From Periconia sp. R9002 (Eukaryota > Ascomycota > Dothideomycetes > Pleosporales > Periconiaceae): a stretch of DNA of 64,000 nucleotides. The stretch spans positions 193,501-257,500 of the forward strand of contig JAMAHW010000054.1 in assembly GCA_023627715.1 (NCBI GenBank). The letters are read 5' to 3'. Numbering within the stretch: position 1 is the first letter of the stretch; every line of letters starts with the position of its first letter. A program made the translations under genes and the position numbers. A model generated the notes under the pieces. It was not told the DNA's origin. It was given only the letters and a program-made list of their open reading frames with translations, and did no database searches. Shown piece by piece: positions 50,259-59,947 of this stretch.

Positions 50259-52661
50259 TTAGTCAAGCCAAAATTTGCGTCCGGCACCTTTGTTTGCTTG
50301 ATTGTCACTCATTTGGAGCTTTGCAAACTCCTCCAAACTCATATTGCGGAAACTAAACGCTCCAGTTCGATGGAAGTGATTGTTGCCAACATCCTTCATA
50401 AGGATTCCCCTGCCATCAATCTGGACGATTTGGTTTTCTTCTGCGTCGGTAGGCGGCATTTCCTCTTCATACTCGGCGACATTGTACACACTGTCTGGAC
50501 GACTAATCTCTCCCACAGCTTCTTCTTCTTCTTCCTCGTAGTGTTGTTGTATTTGTTTGTCTTGAACAACTTGTTTAGCCGATAAAACGACATGAAAGAC
50601 ACTCAAATCATGTTTCTTTGGCACCAGATCGGGAAACGCCGCAATAGCCACGTCAGTGACTCCATCGACTCGTAAAAACCAACTACCAGAAACACTATCC
50701 TGCTCCAAAGTGCCTGGACAAACATGCCCTTGTATCGGGATCGAAAAACTGTGGAATTTTGGCTCTTGATTTCGATCAATCACCTCTTGTTGAGGGTTAT
50801 CGTTAGTTTCCTTCCGTGCTCGCTCCAAGTCTTTGTATCTATGTTGAAGCTCAACAACACTATCGCTATTGACGCGATTCTGTGCAAGCGCTTGACTTTC
50901 ACTGATTGGGGGTCTCTTGGAAGTTGCAGCCCGCCTTACACCAACCAGGTCAAACGTCAAAGGTGCTCCAGAGTGATCTTTGGCTGTATAATGGGGAGCA
51001 TCGGTAAGTTGATCTGGCACCTCAATACGCCCATCCATGCTTGCCCAAGACCATGAGGGAAATGGCCGTGCTATCTCCTCCTTTTTGGACTCACTGGGTC
51101 GTTCGTGAAGATGGCACTCAGCGACTCTCCACGTCAACTGATCCTCTAAATTCCTCTCCCACAACCCAGCTCCGTATTCGCATTTGAATTCGTCTCTCAT
51201 TAGCTTCGCTATACCCCACATTGCAATGAGCTTATCTCTCCCCTTGGTTAGATTGCAGTTGGTATACTTCTGCACTGCTTCTTTCCAGAGATCATAGGGT
51301 GAATCGTCCTTCGCTCCTGCGAGTGGCCCTGTCCGCTCATCTGGTTCTTGCAAGCGGGCTCGCCAATTTCTCTCGAGCCTAGCGATTTTATCCACGGGCT
51401 GTGGTAGTCCAGAGGGTAAGGTCTCGCAAGCGCTTAGGGTTGGACAGTCCCAAAAGACTTGATTTTTAGCAAAGTGGAGAATGCGGGGTGATAACATGCG
51501 TTCTGGCATCGTGTAAGATACTTGGTAGATGAATTTAGATGGTGAATGTGCCATACCTTGAAATACCCAGCCACGTATGTAAAGGAATGCCTTGAGAAGT
51601 TCTCTGTCCCACAAATCCCCAGCCACAATACCCCAGGGTTTTTGGCCGAAAACTGCTGATTCTTCCTTAGGCACGTACCTTACCGGGGCAACATAGCTTG
51701 GCTCTCTGGGACGAAAAGCGCCTCCTCTGCTATTAGGTGAATCTACGAGAGCAATATTGCAATAACTATTGCGATAGACTTGATGCATCTTGCTCGCTTC
51801 CGAAGAGAAATCACCGTCAGGACCTTGAATGATACAAAGACTGTCGATCCATATATAGTCCACTCCAATGAATCGTGCAATCTCTATCGCTTCTTGGAAA
51901 TTCTTCGTCATTAATTCCCACGGCACACCATCTTTCATGAACGGCTCCCTAGTGTTTGGTAGAAGCTCAACGAATTTATCCCCACCCCAGCAATGCGATA
52001 AAGAGACATACGGACCGCTCACAGGCGTGTTTGCGGTTTCAATAATTTTGAATGGTGATTTCGGGGGCCCAATGATGTGTAGCAGCCGTGTCGGAATAAA
52101 CTGGTCAGATGCGGATTGAGCTTTCTTGCGTTTCATGCATTCAGCATGTGTCTCGTTGCATGTTTCAATCCATCCTTTTATGAGACTTCCTCCATTTTTG
52201 GCTGGATCGGTGGAGTTTCCTAATTTTTCAATAGGTGGCAGAGGTGACAGGTCCTTTTCCGGGAAAAAATAGAAGGTGCGCTCTGGCAGGGTGGCCTGTT
52301 CCAAATCGATGTTGCCTTCCTTCTTGATTAATGGTACCTGTTTAAATGTGACGACCACAGTCTTGAGACTTTCTCGTATCGTTGACAAACTCCGGAGAGT
52401 CCATCTATATACAGGCTTGGGGTGTTCGGGCACTTTATCTCTGTCTTGGCTTAGTGTCCAGCAAAAAACGCAGCATGATTTCGTCGCTTTCTCTTCATCT
52501 GCACTCTTTGTTATGTCGTCTACAAAGCGAACTTTTCCCGGGCTTGATTCCACCGGTGTAGTCCATTCATAACCTTCCTTCGAACATGAGTAGCACGTGT
52601 GGTAACCCCACGACTCTGAGCTTTCCAGGATATGTTCCACACAAAAATCGCAAAGCTGCAT
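50259..52661 (-). CDS. HET-domain heterokaryon incompatibility protein
   Basis: Intron-free, 800 residues. Two paired-cysteine motifs open the protein (CDFCVEHIL, CYSCSKEG), with CCVFCW further on. The HET domain starts near residue 221 with YVSLSHCWGGDKF, continues through WELMTKNFQEAIEIARFIGV and DYIWIDSLCIIQG, then FSSEASKMHQVYRNSYCNIAL and the FRPREPSY region. HET domains execute cell death when incompatible strains fuse. The C-terminal third has the common HET-protein features (DKLIAMWGIAKLM, FPSWSWASMDG) and a Glu run (HYEEEEEEAVGE). A promoter lies in the 1.08 kb between it and the divergent F-box-like gene. Confidence 0.92.
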   Translation of the reverse strand: MQLCDFCVEHILESSESWGYHTCYSCSKEGYEWTTPVESSPGKVRFVDDITKSADEEKATKSCCVFCWTLSQDRDKVPEHPKPVYRWTLRSLSTIRESLKTVVVTFKQVPLIKKEGNIDLEQATLPERTFYFFPEKDLSPLPPIEKLGNSTDPAKNGGSLIKGWIETCNETHAECMKRKKAQSASDQFIPTRLLHIIGPPKSPFKIIETANTPVSGPYVSLSHCWGGDKFVELLPNTREPFMKDGVPWELMTKNFQEAIEIARFIGVDYIWIDSLCIIQGPDGDFSSEASKMHQVYRNSYCNIALVDSPNSRGGAFRPREPSYVAPVRYVPKEESAVFGQKPWGIVAGDLWDRELLKAFLYIRGWVFQGMAHSPSKFIYQVSYTMPERMLSPRILHFAKNQVFWDCPTLSACETLPSGLPQPVDKIARLERNWRARLQEPDERTGPLAGAKDDSPYDLWKEAVQKYTNCNLTKGRDKLIAMWGIAKLMRDEFKCEYGAGLWERNLEDQLTWRVAECHLHERPSESKKEEIARPFPSWSWASMDGRIEVPDQLTDAPHYTAKDHSGAPLTFDLVGVRRAATSKRPPISESQALAQNRVNSDSVVELQHRYKDLERARKETNDNPQQEVIDRNQEPKFHSFSIPIQGHVCPGTLEQDSVSGSWFLRVDGVTDVAIAAFPDLVPKKHDLSVFHVVLSAKQVVQDKQIQQHYEEEEEEAVGEISRPDSVYNVAEYEEEMPPTDAEENQIVQIDGRGILMKDVGNNHFHRTGAFSFRNMSLEEFAKLQMSDNQANKGAGRKFWLD

Positions 52662-53739
52662 GATTGGATTGTGTACTGTACGCTGAGAAAATATAGTGTC
52701 CCGTATGAAATAAAATGCTGAGAAAGGGCGAATTAGATATCCGTGTTACTGTATTCTTTTTGATAGATAAAATATGAACGGACGTCAGCCATGAAGTTTT
52801 CTAAGCGAATCTCTCCCAGGCATCGGCTGGCGCTGGTGGCGCTTGCTAATAATAACAGTTTGGGCCCAGCAGCCGGTCGATGGTCACGCTAGATAGGATT
52901 GTTGCTTTATCGTGGCGGAGCGTTATGGTGTGTGTGGGTCTGTATGGGTGGCCCTTGGACAGCCTAGTTGCCTCGTGGGGGCGAAAATGTAAGGACTGAC
53001 GGACACTAACGATCAAATAAGATCTGATGAAGAATGAAAGAAATAGTGAAGGAACGAAGCTGGTGGACGGGATGCACCTTCACTCTAGGCATCTACCGAG
53101 GATTGGTTCCATGAAGCGAGGCGAACGATGTTTGTCAGCAATTCATGTACAGTATGTATCAATGTCGATGTAACCTTGTGTAAGATATCGAGAACCCCTT
53201 ATCACAGTTCAATTTTTGGTATCAAAGGTAGTCCGCCTTTTTGATTTCTTATTTTTGAATCTTTGCTTTTATTGAGGTAGAACCCCCCCTGATTGTTCAA
53301 AATTAAAAATAAAAATGTCTGGACGAGACTAAAAAACAGATAAAAGGCAGTACTGCACAGATGGAACGACAAATAACAATTATTGGGATTTGTATTTGAC
53401 CTGTAACCTCAACAGTCAAGACAGTATGCCATACCACTCATGCTGTAAATAAACATTGACGTACCTTATTACATTTCGTACCTTCACAATGCGTACGGTG
53501 ATACATATTGTTGGGTATAGTCCTGTCACGTGATCTGAGTCTTTCACTGTTTGCGTTTGATCGCTGCATTAGGCAGCAGGGCAGGGAGGCTATATAAGGA
53601 TCCACCTGCCCCCGTAGGTAGTTTTTCAAGCAATCAGGGTTTCCACTTCTCAACACAACCCTAAACATATATATAATCTTAGCGAATTCTCCATCGTATA
53701 CCACCGAAATCAACCGAAAACCGAAAACTCAAAGAAGCC
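52662..53739. other. Divergent promoter, HET and F-box-like
   Basis: AT-rich with no supported gene. A TCACGTGA site lies at about 53526-53533 and a TATATAAG box at 53591. Confidence 0.5.
53591..53598 (+). promoter_or_regulatory. TATA box of the F-box-like gene
   Basis: TATATAAG about 145 nt before the ATG at 53740. A GTCACGTGAT motif lies 60 nt further upstream, the same E-box core as in the palindrome near 1607. Confidence 0.5.
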
Positions 53740-54393
53740 ATGATGGAGCTCGATCACAAAACTCTCTCTTTCCGGTTTCTGGACCTTCCACCTGAGATCC
53801 GAAATCGGATTTACGAATTCGTCTTCGGCAACCAAGAATGGCATATATATGACACTAGCCACTTGAAACCGCCAAACGGTCACGAAAATGCTTTGAGTCT
53901 TCTCAGGACCTGTAAGCAAATCAATTTCGAGGCACGAGATTATCCTTTCGCCCTCGGCACCTGCACTCTCCATAGGTGCCTACCCTCAGACATGGCAGCA
54001 CCTGTTGGTGCTAAATTGATAACCTCAATCACTCTTTCCAATTGGGGACATTATTATACGGAGCCACGCCCTAGGATTGCAGTCTGGGACCTCCCGAAGT
54101 ACTTCCCTAATGTCAAGAAAATACATATTATCAATGGGAGGGACCATGATAATGATCTATATATGGGTCACCTGGAGTACGAAGGGATGATGACGGCAGA
54201 CGTAGCCGTGGAGTGTTTCCCAGACGCATCCTTCGCTATGAGTCTTGTAACCAACGAGCGACACATCATCTATGAGGACGCCGAGTTGCGAAAACGTCTC
54301 TCGCATAACGAGGAACCTCACTCTGTCGAATTTCCCGATTTATGGAATGAGTGGGTGTCTGGGCTTTACCCAACCTATGAGTTCTTTCTTTAG
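53740..54393 (+). CDS. Short F-box-like protein
   Basis: An intron-free frame of 217 residues. FRFLDLPPEIRNRIYEFVFG and LSLLRTCKQINFEARDYPFA form the F-box-like fold seen at the start of many fungal proteins (LPPEIRNxIYxxV, then a Cys-x-Gln-Ile helix). The remainder (ITSITLSNWGHYY, VKKIHIINGRDH) resembles their usual C-terminal half. The frame ends in EFFL at TAG, one base before integrase-like sequence starts. Its end may therefore have been set by a retrotransposon insertion, though the length is within the family range. Confidence 0.7.
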   Translation: MMELDHKTLSFRFLDLPPEIRNRIYEFVFGNQEWHIYDTSHLKPPNGHENALSLLRTCKQINFEARDYPFALGTCTLHRCLPSDMAAPVGAKLITSITLSNWGHYYTEPRPRIAVWDLPKYFPNVKKIHIINGRDHDNDLYMGHLEYEGMMTADVAVECFPDASFAMSLVTNERHIIYEDAELRKRLSHNEEPHSVEFPDLWNEWVSGLYPTYEFFL

Positions 54394-54670
54394 AGAACCA
54401 GGTCGGGAAGGCTATCTGAGACCCTTTGCCGGTTCCCAATGGCAAGTGGCAGGACATCTCGATCGATTACATAGTGCAACTTCCCCCTTCCCGGTATCTA
54501 GGTCGGGTTCACAAGCACATCATCGTAATCGTCGATAGGCTAACGAAGCGTCGACACTACTTCCCCGCTCAGTCTTTGGGAACTCCCGAGCTAGTCGACT
54601 TGTTCATGTCCTACTTCAAGTTGCACGGCCTTTCGCAGACCATCGTTTCCGATCGCAGGTTGACCAGTCC
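54394..54670 (+). mobile_element. Ty3/gypsy integrase relic
   Basis: Reads as part of a retrotransposon integrase: REPGREGYLRP, then after a one-base frameshift LPVPNGKWQDISIDYIVQLP, HIIVIVDRLTKRRHYFPAQS and FKLHGLSQTIVSDR. The spacing fits the junction of the zinc-binding part with the catalytic core, and two catalytic Asp positions are visible. Homology stops after VSDR, with no third catalytic residue, reverse transcriptase or LTR nearby, so the element is dead. Confidence 0.8.
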
Positions 54671-54955
54671 AGTCCTGCGACGCCCTCACGACACGATCCG
54701 CCCCTCGCGCATTGGTTACCCCGGAGTCGACCTTGTACTCGGCATGTTTTGTTAGCAGATCCGTGCAGACAGGCCCAGGGCCATACAATCGAAAAACGCC
54801 GCAACGGACATTTCCAAATTGCAGAATGGATATTTGGTTTTCATTTGTTCTTTCCTTTTCTTACATATGTATTCACTAGGCTTACTACTCATCCCCCTTT
54901 AGAAATATATCCTTAGATAGATACCTAACCAACCAACCTAACATGGGCACAGTGA

Positions 54956-54974
54956 CCCTAACCAAACCCTAACC
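54956..54974. repeat. Short interstitial telomere-like motif
   Basis: CCCTAACC occurs twice, three bases apart, preceded by CTAACC-like strings from 54924. Fungal telomeres are CCCTAA repeats, so this may be a healed break or chance. Two units are weak evidence. Confidence 0.3.
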
Positions 54975-55106
54975 AAAGCGGTAGAACAGCATCATACATA
55001 ATCTCAAAGTTCATGTAACATAAACTCATATGCACAAATTGCCTGTTGACAGCATAAAAGTAATATCCCTAATCTCACCGTAACCCCCATATTTGCGTCT
55101 TACTAA

Positions 55107-55128
55107 CCCCCCCCCCCCCCCGCCCCCC
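55107..55128 (+). repeat. C-run
   Basis: Fifteen C, one G, six C, then an A run. Length is likely uncertain in any assembly. Confidence 0.85.
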
Positions 55129-55604
55129 AAAAAAAAACCCCCCGAAACATCTTAGATCGTATCTTTCCCTTAAGTCTATCATTTCTTTATATGTGCTGTA
55201 TCAATGCCACATGGAAAAGGGAGAAGAAAGAAAAGGACTAACTACCTACCTTTTTTTTGTTGCGTCCAGGAGGGGGGGGGTTGGGGGTGATTGAATTTTA
55301 CTTACTTACCTCCATACATAGTCATATATGTATAGGTATATATGCCGCATGCATTATTCGGTTGGAAGGGAGGGAAGAGGCGGAAGGGGAGGAGGGAAGG
55401 AGGGAGAGGGGTTTACAAGAACAAGAAAAAAGAGATGAAGCGAAAAACGAGCGGAAACCTCATCGAAGTGAGAAAGAACAAAATCCACATACACATACAC
55501 AAAAAACTTCAAACTCAAAACTCAGAAACCGTATAATTTTTTCTACCCAACACCCCCCTATCCCTTCCCCTCTCCCCCCCCAAAAAAAGACGACAAAGAA
55601 GAAA

Positions 55605-58600
55605 CTACTGCGCCAGCACACTTCTCAACATGCTAACAAAACTCGGATGCAGCTTAACGAGCTCGACAATGGGGGGCTTGACGGGCTCACCAGCCTTCCT
55701 CCTGAGCTTTTCGGCGGCCTTGGCGCGGCGCTTGCGCTCCGCCTCGATGGGGTCGTCGAGGTCGGCGTCGTCGGCGTCCGTGTCGGTATCTTCGTCGTAG
55801 TAGTCGCCGTCGTCGTCGAGTTCGAGGTCTTGGAGGTCCATCTGGAAGAAGAAAGACAATGTTAGTGGGGTTTTCAGGGGGGGAGGGGGGATGGGGAAGG
55901 GATGTAGTTACCTCGTTCAGGCCAAAATCCGTCGTCTTGAATCCGGCCATGCCGCCCAGTAAGTCGCCCGGTTCGTCGCCGCCTCCGCTCGCCATCTTTT
56001 GCCGCGTCTTGTCTTGGTGCCACTTCTTGCGCGCCGCCTGCCACCTGATCAGGCTGTTGATTTCGCGTATCGCCTTCTTCTTATCGATCTGGCCCGAGTC
56101 CATGGCGCCCTGGAAAAGCGCGTTCATATCCAGCTTGCCGCCGCCTCCAGGCCCGTGGCGCAGGAATTCAAGTATGCCCTCCAGCCAACCCATGAGCTGA
56201 TCGAACAGGCCGTTGTCGTGGATGTGGACCTCGTGGACGAACTTGTAGAAGTTGTCTTCGTGGCGCGCGCAGAGGTCGATGAAGGCCTGTACGGTTTGGT
56301 TGGGGTCCGCCGAGACGTCTTGACGCTGGCAGGCCTCGACGACGCGGATCGTGTCGTCGACGAACATGGCAAAGTCGGTGATGCTGTTGTAGACGTTTGC
56401 GGACTTGTAGACGCGGACGAGCGGCTCGTAGAAGATGGTGAAGAGGTCGCGGAAGAGTTGGAGGGTCGTGGGCTCTTCGATGAGCTCGAGCATCATCAGC
56501 TTGTCTCGCTGTCGCAGACAGAGCTTTAGGTATTGCTTGAGGTGTGCGAATAGCTCGGCGCCTTGCCGCATTTCCTTGTCTATGTGTACCGAACCGTTCG
56601 ACATGGCGCTGTGCGTGCTGTACTCGCTCGGCTTCCTGCTCATTCGTCGCCGGCCTGGGGTCTCTACGGCAGTATTCCACGCTACAAAAGCATTGAAAAC
56701 TCTCTCGATCTGCTCCGGCTTCAACTCCGGCTTGATGAGGTCGGAACGAAGGATAGCGACGACGATATCGACATTTTCCTCCTGGGCCTCCCGACGCAAA
56801 GCATCTTGAACTTGGCTGTCAGCCTCCACAAAGGCTTTGATTTTCGAACAGAGAACATCATCCTTGATCTTGGTGGAACCGAGTGCATCAAGCGACTTTT
56901 GCACCGACTTGACACCGTCGTGAATCGCCATGCCGAACATTCGCTGGAGTAGTGAACGAGCGCCAAAGGGCTGTGCGAGAAAGAGGTCCAAAACACCATT
57001 CATGACAGCTGCGGGGTTAGCTATCCTGATAACGTTCTTGAGGACACCGTACGGGACAAGAGAGTGAATGCGCTTTGCCTGCGCAAAGAGCTCAGGCGAG
57101 TTATCTTCTGCAAGGAAAAGATGGTATATTGTAGCAGCGACTTCTATCCGTAACCATTCGGCGAATTTCTGGTATTCCGGCTTCAGCTCTGATATTTTGT
57201 TCTTCACCCGTATCTCCTGGAAGAGGTGCGACAAACCATTGCTCTCGACAATCTCGCGCCGAAACTTTTCCATGTGAATATCCAGCTCCGCTGCTCGCTG
57301 GCGCGCCACTTCGTAAAACTGTCTTTGCTCCACTATCCGCCTCTCATCCATCACCTTTCGTCGTTCAATGTCTTCCATTTCTTCCTCGTTTATTTCCACG
57401 GGGTTCTTTGTCAGAAATTCCGTCATGGCATTGGAACGCGCAATGTTTTCATTCTGTAGAAACGTCCGTAGAAATGCACGCAACGAAACTCGCTGTTCCT
57501 CTCGATACAGAGTTCTCGGTGGTTGATAGCCAGAGTGATCACTGGAAGCCCTGGGGGATTTTCTCCCTATTGACGTAGAAGAAGAGTTCCGTTTGTGGTT
57601 TCCGAAAATGTAGCCGCGCAACCCGCCTCCACCACTGCTTTCATAGGGATCTGGCGCTTCATCCTTTGCTGTGGATACGGAAGATATTGAACTTGCGTCA
57701 TCATCTACCGAGGAATGTAGTAGCGAGTCTTTGTCGTTCTTCCGGGGGAGGGGAGGTAAGACTTTGCCCGGGAGCTCCAGACGTATTCGTTTGTGTAAAT
57801 CGACAAAATCCGCATACCGGCGACCGACGTAGAAATCTTGCGACCCAGATTGTTTCACTCGAATCACGTATTCCTAAACATCCCATAAGCTCGGCGTTCT
57901 GGGCCTGGAGTTCTATAGCAAGAAACATCCCAAGCCGGAATATAGACTTACCGCGTGGGTGTGGTAGCGGAGGTGTTTCTTGATGGAGGTGGTGCGCACT
58001 CCAGCGACATTCACGTCCCAGCCATTGATGAAGTGACCGCTCGGGGCATTGATCTTCAGACCGTTCTCGTTCGCGCCCGTTTCAACAATCTCCATTTCGG
58101 AAAAGCGTATGCGCTCCTCGTATCCAGACGCGGTAGGTATGCCGGATACCATCATCAGCTCGACCATCTTTTCCGCCTTCAAGGCAAGCTTCCTGCGCTT
58201 CGTTTCTTCCAGACGGTCTTCCGAGGAGGATATTTGTTTATTGGCAAACGACTCTAGGAACTGTCCGGGCACAGGTAGGAGTCAGCATTTGAGCTGAGGT
58301 ACCCTCACAGTGTAAAACGCATCATCACAATCCAATGCATCAACATACCACTTGTAATTTGTCTTGCCAAAACTCCTTCTCCTTCGCCTTGTCCAGGAAG
58401 GGAAAATTACGAATATTATGTACGAATATGTAGCGGAGGACAGGGAGTTCCGAGTCCTCCGGGGCGACTTCGCCGGCATCTGAGCGGAAGGGTGCGCCGA
58501 AGCGCTGCAGGGCGGTAGGGGAGGAAAGTTCAGAGATTTCAAATTTGGTCTGCATTGAAATGAGTTCGCGCTTGAGGTCTGCCATGCAGTCAATGATTAG

Positions 58601-58888
58601 CAAATGGATCCCTTCAGCCGATCGTTCTCGAAGTAAGCCAGAGGAAAGGTGTAAGCGCAACTCACAATGCTCCTGCTTGCCCGTCAAGATAGAGCCCTCG
58701 GGCGGGACCGACATGAGGGAATATTTGGAGTATGTAGTGTCATTTCGAGGGGGGTGGTCGGGGCGTTTGGGCGAAGTGGCAGCGATGCCTTGGATCTGTA
58801 TTTCGGAGTTGCTGTTGGAGAGGTCCATGGTGGAGGATGGTTCTGTATCCCCATTGAGGCGAAGGGAAGGCAGTTGGTCTGGAGGCAT
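55605..58888 (-). CDS. PXB/PX/DUF3818 protein, Lec1-like
   Basis: Five exons (58888-58666, 58578-58349, 58260-57952, 57873-55912, 55841-55605) encode 986 residues. The N-terminal PX-associated region has the motif ILTGKQEHYLKRELISMQTK, then FEISELSSPTALQRFGAPF, spanning splice 1. A PX domain (about residues 225-305) shows YVIRVKQSG, FYVGRRYADFVDLHKRI and VLPPLPRK, the pattern for phosphoinositide binding. A long DUF3818 region follows (PEYQKFAEWLRIEVAATIYH, LLQRMFGMAIHDGVKSVQK). The C-terminal exon is acidic (DLELDDDGDYYDEDTDTD) and ends in helices. The yeast relative is Ypr097w/Lec1, tied to lipid droplets and plasma-membrane ergosterol. The role here is inferred from that. Confidence 0.88.
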
Positions 58889-59947
58889 GACGATGATGAT
58901 GATGATGACGATGAGATAATAACTAAAGTACACGCTAAAAGACAAGGGCTCGGGCGGAGGAGCGAAAGAATGGCAGCAGGAGCAGACAGCGAGGGTTTTG
59001 ATTCATTTATGAGGCAGAGGGCGACGGGCGGTCCCCTTGGTGGTGGGTTGCTCGAGGCTTGTGCTTGTGATGATGAATGCGGGGTGGGGCTGTCCTGTGG
59101 CTGAAGCTCTCCGCTTACTTTGCGAGCAAACGAGGAAACGAGCAAACAAAAGCCTCACCAACGGCTAATCGGAACAGCAGATGATGCATTTCCAAGTCCC
59201 AGCTGAAAGACCACATGCTAGCGGGCTTGCGTCACGGCCCGGCCGCAGTCATTGACTCTCCCTGGCATCAACACTTGGCCATTGGCACCATCTAGAGTAT
59301 CCACCCATCATCTATTTTTTGCTCTCTGTCCTCCCTGCTTTCCCTTGCGCCGCTAACCACGTTCCTACATATACAGCTCACGAAACATGGAACCCATCAT
59401 CTTGGGATTCCGAATCCGATCTCGGAAACTCTTCGGAAACATGCCCAGTACAGAACGAAGGAGGCATCAAAAACACCAAAACACATCTCGTAGCAAACTC
59501 CGTCTTGTCAGTGCTGGATATCGTCACAAAAATCAATGTAGATTTAATTTTCGAAACCATAATGTTTTTGTACCAAGAACTGACTGTTCATTGGAACTAC
59601 ATACCTAAAGCTTGGTTGATAGCCTGCTCGTCTTGAGAACAAAAAAAAACCTTTGATGCTGCTGTCTTGCAAGGGGTGTACATCATGACCAGTTTGCAGC
59701 AGCTAAAGTCCTGAAGCACCCCACACGCGCGCGCGCATACATAGTGTTAAAGAAAAAAAAGAAGATGATTGATGGAAGAAAAGGAAACCCAGCCCAAACA
59801 TCATAGAGTATGAGATCCGTAACACCGCCATAGTGACCCCATATTGTACACTGACCCGAAGAACTGCAGACATGCTTGCAATTTACACATAGCCTCTTTT
59901 GGTTCTTCCCCACTATTTAAATCCCCCTCTGATCCTCTTTTTTAGAA
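58889..59947. other. Intergenic, Lec1-like to ARS2
   Basis: Upstream region of the Lec1-like gene and 3' region of ARS2. A GATGAT-type repeat lies near the left end (inside and before the start). The small plus frames around 59319-59636 lack motifs. Confidence 0.45.

Larger units (their letters stand above)
54671..55604. other. Low-complexity gap
   Basis: Contains a telomere-like motif, a C run and purine-rich tracts (about 55360-55420). No gene seen. Confidence 0.5.

Noticed and set aside
55257..56809. Plus-strand frames opposite the Lec1-like gene
   Set aside because: Compositional shadows of a GC-rich coding strand (VVVVAVVVEFEV-type runs mirror acidic codons).
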